In this document: piece after piece, positions 11,054 to 21,599 of the stretch | How positions within the stretch are numbered: the stretch's first letter is position 1 | How the letters are laid out: the number at the start of each line of letters is the position of its first letter | Assembly (NCBI GenBank): GCA_020152595.1 | Contig: JAIGNY010004475.1 | Location: 1,263,501-1,327,500, forward strand | DNA length: 64,000 bases | Direction of reading: 5' to 3' | Source of the DNA: Chiridota heheva | Lineage: Eukaryota > Echinodermata > Holothuroidea > Apodida > Chiridotidae | Position numbers and translations under genes: made by a program | Notes under the pieces: generated by a model | The model's database searches: none | The model's input: only the letters and a program-made list of their open reading frames with translations | What the model was told of the DNA's origin: nothing

Positions 11054-11221
11054 GCAAATTTCTGGTCATTTTGTTTGTGTAGTGCAGCAAGCATCCACTC
11101 AGGGCATCAACTCGGTTTGATGGTGTCATCTCCTTGGTGATGGTGGCAAACTTACGTAGAAACGACCAGTCTTTCAACTTGCTCCACGTTGCTCAGAGCA
11201 AACCCCTCTTTTCGAGGTGGA
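11054..11221 (-). pseudogene. KDZ-type transposase exon (VERL...FLRKF motif)
   Basis: The exon lies between a TTTAG acceptor (11222-11224) and a GTGAGT donor (11052). Two frames join across an apparent 2-nt deletion: GFALSNVEQVERL followed by SFLRKFATITKEMTPSNRVD and ALSGCLLHYTNKM. KDZ (Kyakuja-Dileera-Zisupton) transposases have a GxxLTDGExxERLWSxLRxF block followed by a TKEM-type helix here, so a lost TG of a Trp codon explains the break. Its neighbours on the same strand (10326-10710, 19287-19385) supply the next and previous family blocks. Confidence 0.7.
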
Positions 11222-11730
11222 CTAAACTCCCTCTATTTCACAAAACATCATAAAACAGACAATAAGTTAACAATTCTTGCAGTTATGAAACTAACATGAC
11301 AAAAGATACAAAATGTTTCTAGAAAGTTATTACATAAGGAATGAAATACATCAGAAAAGAAGAAATAAATATTATATTTGACATATTAAGCACCCCTGCT
11401 CTAATAAGCACATGTAGCAGGCTCCAGCCAAGATAAAAGATCAAAGATTCCAAAGGTTTTTATACGGCTCTAATTTATTCTCTCTCTTTAAAGTTTGTAC
11501 ACTTAAAGTTCATCAAAATTGAAAGATTTAATAGGTTAAAATATATTTATGAATCTGGTTAAGGATAACTAAAGTTGCGAAGTACATGACTTGGCTCTAA
11601 CTGACACGTTAATACTTGAGAGTATCGCACAGCTGTCAATCAATTTTAATGGGATGACCAATGACTGAGATTTTTAGTTAAACTTTACAAAACCCCTTGA
11701 ACGGCTTTGAATTTCCAGACTAAAAAAAAT
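11071..11730. repeat. 660-bp tandem duplication, copy 1
   Basis: Almost the whole stretch is repeated directly downstream (11731-12400). It includes most of the KDZ exon and intron sequence. Near 11378 it contains a fragment (ATTTGACATATTAAGC) of the TA-MITE family also seen at 52532. Confidence 0.9.
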
Positions 11731-12400
11731 TTGTTGGTGTAGTGCAGCAAGCATGCATCCACTCAGGGCATCAACTCGGTTTGATGAAGTCATCTCTATG
11801 GTGATGGTGGCAAACTTACATAGAAACGACCAGTCTTTCAACTTGCTCCCCGTTGCTCAGAGCAAACCCCTCTTTTCGAGGAGGACTAAACTCCCTCTAT
11901 TTCACAAAACATCATGAAACAGACAATAAGTTAACAATTCCTGCATTATGAAACTAATAGACAAAAGATACAAAATGTTTCTAGAAAGTTATTACATAAG
12001 GAATGAAATACATCAGAAAAGAGAAATAAATATTACATTTGACATATTAAGCACCCTTGCTTTAATAAGCGCCTGTAACAGGCTCCAGCCAAGATAAAAG
12101 ATCAAAGATTCCAAAGGTTTTTATATGGCTCTGATTTATTCTCTCTCTCTCTCTCTCTGAAGTTCGTACACTTGAAGACCATCAAAACTGAAAGATAAAA
12201 GAGGTTAAGATATATTCATGAATCTGGTTAAGGTATAACTGAAGTTGCGAAGTGCATGACTTGGCTCTAACTTTCACGTTAATACTTGAGAGTATCGCAC
12301 AGCTGTCAATCAATTTTGATGGGATGACCAATGACTGAGTTTTTTAGTTAAACTTTACAAAAACCCTTTAACGGCTTTGAATTTCCAGACTAAAACAAAT
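11731..12400. repeat. 660-bp tandem duplication, copy 2
   Basis: Second copy, differing by scattered substitutions and a longer CT microsatellite near 12140. It carries a second KDZ exon (minus, about 11731-11881) with the same 2-nt deletion, so the damage came before the duplication. The exon copy lacks its donor because the duplication ends inside it. Confidence 0.9.
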
Positions 12401-13429
12401 TTACCTGACCAAATCGAATACATGAGCCCTTAACAAAATTAACTCTTACTGAAGTTACTCTCAGTCTTTGACTGTTTATAAAGACACTTAATATCACTAC
12501 TTCAGCATTACCAACCTAATACATCCATACTGTAAGTGCAATGAATCTAACATTGTGCTACTTAAGAGTTCTAAAACTCATTAACACATTTTGTAATTTA
12601 TTTACTTAGGCATGTTGTTACCACTATCTAAAATGTAAAGCATTCACTTGATAACATACATATAAGGTGGCGATGATGTAAACTGAAGTGCATGAATACA
12701 TGTTTGATTGACAGAAACGAACTAACGCACTTACTTCAAGTGCATTTAACACTGACCATTCTCATCAAGTAATGGTTATTGGAAATACTGTATATATCCT
12801 TAACCTCATGTGACATTCTGAATTAATGATGATGTTTTCTTATCAGAACACACACCGATATGCCTATCATGAACATGTAAATCATGAACTATTCAAATCA
12901 TATCAGTCAAGTTATGGCCTGAGTATATGCATAAGTACATTTGAAGGATACGACGAGTGATATAAATGATTTTATAAATTAGTCCGAAAATACAACAAGT
13001 AATGCATCATGGCTCTAGAACAAACCCAGCGTTAAGACATAAGCATTAAGACGTCCAGCTAGACTTTACACTAAGAATGTGCAGGATGAAACGGAACAAA
13101 GGAGCGACCATGTGTAAACTTGAATGTCAGTGAAATTCACATTAAATTCCAATATTATTGCTTCATATCACGTTCCTGTGGTACAAGACAATAAATGTAA
13201 AATAAAAATATACCTTATGGCACCTTTCAGGGCTGGACCTACTAAAATTGATAGAAATTGAAGACATTTTATTCAAACACATGACACTTGTTTCCTTTCC
13301 GGTCTATCGTATGCCTTTATCTCTTTGTTTGACTGTCACATGTCTCCAGGTAAAAAGAACGATGAAAGGGTGGCACACTGCAAGAATTCAGTACTTAGCT
13401 TATTTTGATCAGTAACAGAAGCGACGACC
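12401..13429. other. No feature recognised
   Basis: AT-rich, probably intronic to the KDZ-like gene. No frame or repeat with clear ends. Confidence 0.4.
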
Positions 13430-13690
13430 AAAACAGCACCCACCCAACATTTTTTAAATAACAGTCATAATTCATTTGAAGACTTAAAATACTCAAGTTT
13501 AGTTACATTCTTTGCTAATTTTGGATGTGATGCTCACTATGTTTTTAGTGTTGGTTACTGTGGGACTAGTATACAACCAGTTACCATTCATGTACAGTGC
13601 AGTTCGAATAGCACAAGGGCAGTTGTGCTGATTAGGAAGAAACCTTGGGCCTTAAAAGTGGTGTAATTTTATTTTCGTAACTTTGACAAA
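13430..13690. repeat. Partial copy of the TA-MITE family
   Basis: Shares long stretches with 52570-52860, including CACCCAACATTTTTT, TTTGAAGACTT, GCAGTTCGAATAGCA and TTATATTTTCGTAA-like segments. The terminal inverted repeats are missing, so this is an internal fragment or an old copy. Confidence 0.6.
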
Positions 13691-13822
13691 ACTTCTTCAC
13701 ATTTTAGAAATTTCATGAAGATAATGGAGGAACAGTTGAGCAGGCTTCAATAGGAAAATATTAACTAACTCGAAATAAAGAACGAGAAAGTCACCAATAT
13801 TGGTGTATTTAAACTATACAAG

Positions 13823-13957
13823 AAAAACAAGGCTAAATTTCAAAATGGTATTTATTTATCAATGTATTGGTGTTAAACCATTAATTACCCTCAAATATGC
13901 AACTTACCTGACAGTTTGGTTTGTGACCGTACACATGAAAGGCAGGAACAGCAAGTC
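13823..13957. repeat. 135-bp direct repeat, copy 1 (KDZ exon piece)
   Basis: Matches 19202-19336 over 135 bp with a few differences. On the minus strand, 13918-13957 encodes the last codons of a KDZ exon (LAVPAFHVYGHKPNCQ) up to its GTAAGT donor. The exon is cut at 13957, so this is a partial duplicate. Confidence 0.85.
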
Positions 13958-14666
13958 AGGTAGAGACCTGATTGGTTAGGTTTTAAATTGGTCTTTTACG
14001 TCTTCATCTTAACATACGTTACCAAAACTAAGTTTGGCTTCTGTAGGGTTTTCTGTAGGTTTAAAGAAAACATTTTTCTGGGCGTGCCAAAACCATCAAC
14101 ACACATACATTTTACATTTTTACAAAACGTTTTTAAAACTCCCAATTGTTTGCTGGGTTGTGCTAGAAAGAACATAGGGGGCCTAGTTTAGTTGTACAAT
14201 ACCCCTTTCTTTCCCTCAAAATGTACATTTGGTGTCTTCATGCTCCTCGGTTCCCATCAGTCATTGATTACATCCTATTGGGCATGCCTTTTATTTTCAG
14301 GACTTTTTACATGTGCCCGAAAAAGAACATTAGGCTTGAAACACAGTGGGCTTGCAGCGAAGTTGACCAGGCTCCTACCAGGGTTTCACCCCTGGGCCCT
14401 ATATACCCCACGGCAATGTGGGATGGCCTTCAGATCTCAGATCACTCTGGCTGTATTTGCTCGGACAAATATACCTGCATGTTATTGGGGCCTTTATGTT
14501 TGAATTGGTCAGTTTGCATATGCCTATACACATGGCCCTACGAGGGAGAGGGGATGGGGGATAGATTTTTGGGTCATGCCCTCACGACTCGGCATGATGT
14601 TGATAATTTGATACCTGGGTACCAATCTCATATGGTCAGACAGAGAGGTAAAATGCACTTTTTAAC
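13958..14666. other. No supported gene
   Basis: Overlapping plus frames (13988-14191, 14192-14503, 14221-14673) have no motifs and use conflicting frames. I do not call a gene. Confidence 0.35.
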
Positions 14667-15770
14667 TAAGTGATTTGTTGAATTATTCTTGAAAATTTTC
14701 CTGAAATTAAAAAGTGCCCAGAAATGGAAGAAAATTGAAGCAAATTGCCTGAAAATTAATTAAAGTTCCCGAAATTGGAAGAAAATTGGCCAAAAATATG
14801 TTGAATTTCTCAAAAATCTAAAAACCTGCCAGAAAATGAAGAAAATTTCCCAAAACCTGCCTGGCAATGAAGAAAATTTTCACCAAAAAAAAAAAATTGC
14901 CTGGAAATGAAAGAAAGCTCCCGAATATAAGGTATGGTTTCTCAAAAAATCGTAAAACCTGTTTACGAAAATGAAGGAAATTTATTTCCCAAAAATTCTT
15001 TAAAAAATCAGCTGAAATTTACCGAAAATCAAAAAACCTGCCGGAAAATGAAAGAAATTTTCCGAAAATGGAAGAAACTTTGTTAAAATTTGCAAAAATG
15101 CAAGAAAATTTCCCAAATATTTGTCAAAAACACGCTAAATTTCCTAAAAGTCGAAATACCTACTTGAAACTGCTTGATTAAAATAGGAAATTTTCTGAAA
15201 AATTGAAGAAAATTGCTTCCAAATATTGAGGACAATTTTTTAGAAAAAAGCAAAAAATTCAAGAAAATCGAAAAACCCTGTCTGAAAATTTTCTGACAAT
15301 TTGACCAAAAAAAAATTGCTAAAATTTCCCGAGAATTGAAAAACCTGGCCGAAAATAAAAGAAATTTCTTAAAAAATTCCCATAAATTCCACTAAAATCA
15401 GAAAACCTGTCCAAAATTGAAGGAAATTTATTTCCCGAAAATTGTTTAAAAAATCGGCTAAAATTTCCCAAAAATTGAAAAACCTACTCGAAAAATAGGG
15501 CAATTTTCCAAAAATTGCCCGTTGATATGGGAAATTTTCCGAAAATTGAAGAAAATCGCTAACAAATATTGAGGATATTTTTTTAGAAAATTGACCAAAA
15601 AAATTCGCTAAAATTTCCCAAAAATTAAAAAACCTGCCCAAAAATAAAACAAAAAAAAAAAAAAAAATTTTCCGAAAATCGAAAAACCTGTCGGAAAATA
15701 AAGGAAATTTCCTAAAAAATTCGCTAAAATTTCCCGAAAATCAGAAAACATGCCCGAAAACTGGAGTTTC
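14667..15770. repeat. Degenerate AAAATTG-type repeat, 1.1 kb
   Basis: Repeated variants of CCCGAAAATTGAAAAACCTGCC and AAAATTGAAGAAAATT, with no fixed period. The same kind of sequence recurs at 21610-21810 and 53290-53900. The minus frame 15369-15641 (rich in NFWEILA-type Phe repeats) is a translation of this repeat, not a gene. Confidence 0.75.
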
Positions 15771-15815
15771 TCGATCAACAAGGCACCTAAATTGAGATTT
15801 TACAAATTACCTTAC

Positions 15816-16559
15816 TAAAATCTCCATTGCCATAAAAAAGTCAAATGCTTTATCACTGATCTTAAAAAGAACACCCCGGTCCTGCATATCCAGCCATGCT
15901 CTGTTGTAAGTGGCAAAAGAATTACATTCGTCATCTGGTTGTGATGCTCAAGACTCCAAATTCTTGATGAGGGCTTTTGATGTCTCGGACTCTTTCAGTT
16001 TCTTATAATGTTTTAGCAACTTATACCCGATGTATCCTGAGCAATATCTCAAGGCTTGTTCCTCTTCTTTTGTCACCCTTTTGGTTGTAACATCCCTCTG
16101 AAGAGGCACATCACTTCTTAACAATTAAGCTAAAAGTCTTTTATGAATTTCCTCCATGAGGTACTGTATTGAAAGAGCAGTACTTTCTCATCCTCTCCAC
16201 ATGCTACACCTACATTGTGAAGATGAGTCTGCCATAATTTAACACTATCCGAGCAAGTTCTTATAGATTGGAATCTCTTCCTTATAGCTTCTTTTTTTTG
16301 GGGTGTCCAGGTTTTTCCCCTGATTTTCTCGATGGCAGTCCAAATAATGCATATTAGTTCAACAGAGAATTGAGTTCCATTATCGCTGTCCAAGGATTGA
16401 TCACCATCTCCAACAAAGTCCTGCAAGTAGTCACCATTGGCGTCTTTAGTTGAAGCATTGGGTCCTTTGCTATATGTTGTAGAGCTTCCTTACATATGGA
16501 GCCAGCACACTGCTTTGCATTTTCATGCAAAAATGTACTATCTGGATACACAAAAAAAA
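15816..16559 (-). pseudogene. Decayed exon(s) of unknown multi-copy family
   Basis: A pyrimidine-rich acceptor (TTTTTTCACAG, 16560-16562) and a donor GTAAGG at 15815 bound the segment. Readable pieces in two frames: SVKLWQTHLHNVGVACGEDE (within 16130-16426), then RVTKEEEQALRYCSGYIGYK, LLKHYKKLKESE and FDFFMAMEI (15816-16100). One TGA interrupts a probable Trp (LES*AS) and at least one frameshift separates the halves. I recall 'LRYxxGYxxxxLxKxY' proteins as a large family of unknown function in corals and other invertebrates, but cannot name it. It lies inside the KDZ-like gene's intron. Confidence 0.5.
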
Positions 16560-16732
16560 CTGTGAAAAAACAAAAAGAATATATTGAAATAATGTATTTA
16601 ATTGATTACATCTTTAGATTTACTGTACGAATATTACATCTTTAGATCTTTAGATTTGCGTCTATCTCAAAAATGTCATGAAATTTTAATCTTTATTATT
16701 AAAATTGAGTTTTTCTTTTTAGTTTAATTTTG

Positions 16733-17050
16733 GGTAGACTCGTGCGAACAAGAGGTTCTGGCAGAATCCAGGTTTGATTCCCAGCCGAGTTATCTTTGTT
16801 TTGGCCTCTGGTAAAAGGCACTTTATTTCACTTGCCTCTAGTCAGCTTCACTCGGGCTGTGATGAAGAAGACCAGCTTTGCTGGACAGTAAAGCTGGTCG
16901 GTTAACCTGTAGACACTGGCATTAATCCAGAGAGTCTGATGCTCTCATCCGCACTGGCATTAATCCAGGGAGTCTGATGCTCTCATCCGCTTGCACCATA
17001 GAAACGGGAAACAAGCAACAGCCTTATGGGCCCATGTGGCTTGGATGGAT
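16733..17050 (+). mobile_element. Probable tRNA-derived SINE
   Basis: GGTTTGATTCC at 16771-16781 fits a pol III B box (GGTTCRANNCC), with a weak A-box-like TAGACTCGTGCG about 37 bp upstream. Behind this head is a 38-41 bp tandem duplication (CACTGGCATTAATCCAG... near 16913 and 16952). The tail has no clear poly-A and no target duplication is clear, so the ends are approximate. Confidence 0.5.
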
Positions 17051-17244
17051 TTAACTTAAAAGTTTCATGAAAATTCCATCTCAATGCTTTTCTTGGAACA
17101 TGTCCTCTAAAGATTGAAAATACAATTGATTTACTGTACATGTATATGCCAATGAATAGTATTCCCCATCAACACCGTTCATTTCTTATGATTATTCATA
17201 TATCAACATTTGGAAATTTAAAAATAAAGACTTTAAGTCACCTT

Positions 17245-17345
17245 TTGATTTTTTTTTCCTCTAATATTCTTTTCACCGCTCTCTGTTGCTGATGTTGATG
17301 CAGCTGTTGAACTACTTGGGTTATCAATATTTGCACCAATATCAA
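17245..17345 (-). pseudogene. Degenerate Ser/Thr-rich exon, copy 2
   Basis: Minus-strand translation gives DIGANIDNPSSSTAAST and ATESGEKN. It is paralogous to 17774-17857, but the acceptor AG has been lost (TTTATTG|ATATTGG). Probably an exon duplicate of the intronic gene. Confidence 0.35.
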
Positions 17346-17773
17346 TAAACACGAAGCAAATACCTTGATTAATAATCTAAGTATTAAAAATAGTTACCAA
17401 ATACAATGGTTATTTTTTTGTCTTCGTACTCTAATTCATAAACCATGGCCAATAAATGTGGTGTTACCATAGTTTAATTCATAATAATAAAAATAAAAAT
17501 CCCTAAATTTGAGCCGGTAGATATGGATCAAAATAAGTGAGCATAATCCGAATGAGCTAAACAGTATGTTAAATTTGTTTGACAATTTTACTAATATTTA
17601 ATGCGCAATATGACATGAATAAACATTTTTCAACCAATAAAAAAATAGAATTCAATTAAAATAACCTATGTTTGTACCAATTCCTTCCCTTTAAAGAGAA
17701 GTCTGATATGATTTTGCAATCAAAATCACTTCTTCATTTATAATACTTTCCAAATAATTTTCAGCAAATCACC

Positions 17774-17857
17774 TTTGTATAAATCCTTTTCACCGCTGCT
17801 CTCTGTTGATGCAGGTGGTGGGTGTATTGCTTGACTCATCATCATTTGTACAAATAT
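17774..17857 (-). pseudogene. Ser/Thr-rich exon, copy 1
   Basis: Acceptor TTGTATTCACAG|ATATTTG at 17858-17860 and a possible donor CAAAG|GTGATT. It matches 17245-17345 at the DNA level, so the pair is an exon duplication. The reading phase is uncertain: one frame gives AIHPPPASTESSGEKD. Confidence 0.35.
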
Positions 17858-18813
17858 CTGTGAATACAAAGCAAAGTCAGGGTTAAAAATATAAATCATC
17901 AAAATAATTGCTAATGATCATATAGGCTACATATACTTCAAAATGTTAGAAGAAAATCATGTCAAAATGATTTTGGGCTACATGTACAGTAATGCAATTT
18001 TCCATTCTGTGCATAGGCCTAGGTTACATAATTTGAAAACTTTTGCAAGTGTGCAAAATAGAAAAATGCATGACCTTTTGGAATATTTCTAGCTTTGAGT
18101 TGTGGAGACAATTCTCACAGGCGAAATTCCACAACTTGTCGCTGAACTTGTATACAAAATTATTGGCCTAGTGTTGTAATACACTACAATTCTATCATCA
18201 TTATTATAATTTACAATTTGTAATAATATTTAAAGTTTATTGGTTTTTAATACTTTTAGGACATTTTAGGTCACATTTTAAGTGTAAATTCAAACATGCA
18301 TGTCTTAACATGAAACATCTTGTAAAGTTTATGGAAAATCTTTTTTTGAATACTTTGCTCAAACTAATTTCAAAACCAAACTTCCAGTTCCACTGCTCCA
18401 GATAGAATATGATTTGAAACATGATAATTAATTACTTTAATTATTAATTACTTGAGTATGTTTGATCCAATTCTTGCTAAAATTAATGTCTTGTAAATAT
18501 CATAATAAAATCCAAGTTTAGCAGTACAACTTTACATAAAAATAATTAAAAATTTAATAAAGATTTTTGATGATTTTTGATTGGTTTAAATAATTATAAA
18601 AATATCCTTCTTAGATTTTTGTTAAAAATGAAATTTTAGTCCAAGATTGAAAAATGAATGAAAAATAATAATCAAAGAAACGCATAGGCCTAGTAAATTT
18701 ACTTCAATGAACTCTATATAGCTGTTTACCACTATACTAGGACAAGTACAAGTTTTTCCATTCAATCAAAGCATTTCGCACAATTGGTATGTACACGGAT
18801 CTATGTTTAACCA

Positions 18814-18999
18814 CTAACCCTTAAAATCTACCGTTGAGTACAAAGAATTTTGGAACAAATCATTAACAAAAAACGGAAACACGAGATGCACAAAATATCT
18901 TTCTAATAGCATGCCAAAGTTTTCTTCAAGATGTGCGCGATCTTCCAGCAAAAATTGTTCAATATCCGCTTCGGCAATATCACTCGAGTAGGCGGCCAT
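18814..18999 (-). CDS. First exon of the intronic gene
   Basis: An ATG at 18999-18997 in a strong context (AAAATGGCCGCC) starts MAAYSSDIAEADIEQFLLED and RAHLEENFGMLLERYF. The frame stops at 18814, so the exon presumably ends earlier, perhaps at GTGCAT after ...ERYF. The acidic helical N-terminus is not recognised. The CG-containing, CCAAT-bearing stretch just upstream (19010-19140) could be its promoter. Direction and position fit exons 17.8, 17.3 and 16.5-15.8 kb. Confidence 0.4.
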   Translation of the reverse strand: MAAYSSDIAEADIEQFLLEDRAHLEENFGMLLERYFVHLVFPFFVNDLFQNSLYSTVDFKG

Positions 19000-19201
19000 T
19001 TTCAATGCTATAAAGCAGGAAGTGGTTATGCATGCGCGTTGTCAAATGATTGTCTGACTGTCCACCAATTGCGCCTTAGAGATTCGAGTGAATGTGTTGT
19101 TTTAGATGGATAAAATTACAAGCGGCAATGCAGATAGTTTTAAAAGATTGCGATGCGTTGTGATTCCTTCTCTTCTACTTCCATGATTTAAACCATGCAA
19201 A

Positions 19202-19336
19202 AAAAACAAGGCTAAATTTCAAAAGGGTATATATTTATCAATGTATTGGTGTTAAACTATTTATCACCCTCAAATTTGCAACTTACCTGACAGTCTGGTT
19301 TGTGACCGTACACATGAAAGGCAGGAACAGCAAGTC
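19202..19336. repeat. 135-bp direct repeat, copy 2
   Basis: Partner of 13823-13957. The two copies bracket the 5.2-kb block that holds the intronic gene. Confidence 0.85.
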
Positions 19337-19385
19337 TCAAATGGGAGAGCAGTTTCTGTTCTGCACTTTTAGCAGCATCTGCAAT
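19287..19385 (-). pseudogene. KDZ-type transposase exon (FHVYGHKPDCQ)
   Basis: A perfect 99-bp exon between an acceptor (TTGTAACAG, 19386-19388) and a GTAAGT donor (19286). It encodes IADAAKSAEQKLL, then LAVPAFHVYGHKPDCQ, in phase 0 at both ends. The 'PxFHVYGHKxxCQ' block is diagnostic of KDZ transposases. The previous exon (19745-19792) ends in phase 0 with YDIACKLEKHIK, the block expected just before it. The exon shows no damage. Confidence 0.8.
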
Positions 19386-19744
19386 CTGTTACAATTTGAA
19401 CAACATTTTTCTTATAATTAAGGATCCTTAAGGACATCACAAAATATTTCAGAAACAATGTATCATTGCTAATTTTACTATTGTATGATAAATCTCATTT
19501 TGAAAGTTATTCATTGTCCCTACAAATATTATCAAGCCTTTCCAATATTCTTGACAAGATGCAGAGTAACTTTATCATTATTTTTTCACATAAAATGTTA
19601 TATCTAAGCATCATTGATTTGTAGAAGAGCTGTAATATGTTCCTTACAAAAATAACAACCAATACAGTGATTATATCTGAATGTTATATTTCTACACTTC
19701 AAGTAACATACACATGAGTGAAGTATTAAAACAACAAAATTAAC

Positions 19745-19792
19745 CTTGATATGTTTCTCCAACTTGCATGCAATGTCATACAAAACATTCAA
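19745..19792 (-). pseudogene. KDZ-type exon, YDIAC motif
   Basis: LNVLYDIACKLEKHIK followed by a donor (AAG|GTTAAT). 'YDxAC' is a conserved KDZ block. A TGA lies two codons upstream and no acceptor AG is found between, so the 5' side is damaged. Upstream KDZ exons, including the catalytic N-terminal part, are not visible. Confidence 0.6.
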
Positions 19793-19950
19793 TTTTCAAC
19801 CATCCCATTTTCTCAACAAAATGTTTAATAACAAACACAAAATTTGCCAACCTGTTTATACATTAAAGAAACATATCATATAATGTTAGTTTAATGTTTT
19901 TCTGCCAAAATAGATGCAAAACATGTCACAACTAGAATCTAGCACTTCTA

Positions 19951-20171
19951 GACTCCACCAGGGCTTAAGCAGGCCTCTGGACGGCATGATGACAAGTCGA
20001 GCGCTTTGATTTTGTATATCTGTGTATGGTGTATTATAGCTCTCTTTGTCCAAAGTTTCCACAAGATGCTTTTGGTTGCTGTACACAAGATTAAGTATGT
20101 GTGTTGAAATTTGACAGAGCTGTGGTACATCCCAGGCAAAGGTCCTTATCATATCACCATACCTGAAAGAG
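19951..20171 (-). pseudogene. HARBI1-like exon, duplicate B2
   Basis: The acceptor CTTTCAG at 20163-20165 opens an exon starting YGDMIRTFAWDVPQLCQIST followed by HILNLVYSNQKHL. This matches the block after '...LSYPCRY' in the HARBI1-like (plant-transposon-type) nuclease family. Downstream of ...LDKE the family similarity fades. It is a tandem copy of 20313-20536, about 366 bp away. Confidence 0.6.
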
Positions 20172-20312
20172 CAGAGCTAAAATACTGAGAAATGCAGGTC
20201 ACTTACACCTTCTTACTATGTGTTGTGAGATACAGTTTTGCTCTTAAAATATCCATTTTGGGAGAGCTTTCAGGGGATTTTCCTCCTGAACCCCCACTGG
20301 GGCTTCGCCCCT

Positions 20313-20536
20313 GGACCCCACCAGGGGCCCTTAAGCGGGCCTCTGAACGGCACGCTGACAAGTCAAACGCTTTGATTTTGTATATCTGTATATGGTGTAT
20401 TATAGCTCTCTTTGTCCAAAGTTTCCATAAGATGCTTTTGGTTGCTGTACACAAGATTAAGTATGTGTGTTGAAATTTGACAGAGCTGTGGTGCATCCCG
20501 GGTAAAGGTCTTTATCATATCACCATACCTGAAAGA
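20313..20536 (-). pseudogene. HARBI1-like exon, duplicate B1
   Basis: Same structure as 19951-20171: acceptor at 20529-20531, then YGDMIKTFTRDAPQLCQIST. Both copies keep a usable acceptor in the same phase, so either could splice to the upstream exon at 21175-21309. The catalytic DDE part of a HARBI1-like nuclease is not found downstream. Confidence 0.6.
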
Positions 20537-21174
20537 GAAAAGATACAATTCTGAGAAACTCAGGTCACTTACAAAAAGGAAGGTGGGTTGTTTTAATCAT
20601 GTTACTTTGGACACCAACACAGCAAAGAAAAACCTTGATAAAGGACTACATGACACAATATCCCTCCTTTAAAAATCATTTAAGCATATTTAATGCATAT
20701 TATACAACTAAAACATTAATCATTCCATTTAACTTAGTTTCCCAAATATAAAAAAAAAAGCCTGATAATACAAAACTGTTATTAAGGCAATAAGAACATT
20801 TGTTCATGGAGCTAGAAAAGACTCAAGGGGAGATATTTACATTTTTACGAAAGCTATTAATTTTGGTCTTTTGTCCCTGCATGAGTGAACAACAAAGGCT
20901 TGGGACTAGAAGTTCATACTGCGGTTAAGTGTGGTTCGACCTGAATATAATTTAAGGAAGTGATAGCTTAATGTATGACCAAAACTGCTGTACTTGTATT
21001 TCCAATGAATCACTATGCCAACATCAAATTAATTTTCATTCATTTATGTTTTTCACTAATGGTTGTCCTAGTAGTATTTTAATTTCTCTATTGAAGGAAA
21101 ACCTTGCACTGCATCAATGGGAAAGTTCAACAGGGATGATGAAGCTTTAGTACACACAAGCTGTTAAAATATAC

Positions 21175-21309
21175 CTGCATGGATATGCAAATCGTGATAG
21201 CAAAATGCATAAGGCCTGCAATCCTTTGACACGGCACCCATTCATACACTTGAATTTGTATGGGACTTGAAGTGCATCTTTTAATCTGTAGAGATCATCT
21301 TTTTTGAAC
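21175..21309 (-). pseudogene. HARBI1-like exon A
   Basis: A 135-bp exon between TTGCTTTTTCAG (21310-21312) and a GTATAT donor (21174). It encodes FKKDDLYRLKDALQVP, CMNGCRVKGLQALCILLSRF and AYPCR. This is the N-terminal block of HARBI1-like nucleases ('F.K.D..RL...L.IP' and 'GLEALCI.L.R..YP.R'). The split Arg codon AG|G joins it in frame to either duplicate at 20.5 or 20.16 kb. No internal damage. Confidence 0.7.
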
Positions 21310-21599
21310 CTGAAAAAGCAAAGATAAACAAAGTACATCAATATTTTCACACCAGAGTGAGAAAAAAAAAAAGTACTTTCAAAATTTTTCAGTAAATTCT
21401 TATTTTTTTGAGCAACTAAAGGGTGTTATTTCTGTCTATAAGTAGCCTCCTGATTGTAGAGCTGTGACCGTTAAGCGTGTACACGCTACACGCTCGCAAA
21501 TCCTTGTAAACATTTACTAAATACTTAATTGCGAGTAATTGTTTTTCATAGTCAGTCTTGCCTTTGAAAATCAATATGAATTCATGATTCAAATCACAC

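Noticed and set aside
14192-14673. Overlapping plus frames of 103 and 150 codons
   Set aside because: They overlap in different frames, show no conserved motif, and have no splice or start context that prefers one.
15369-15641. 90-codon minus frame rich in Phe and Trp
   Set aside because: It is a translation of the degenerate AAAATTG-type repeat and has no homology-like motif.
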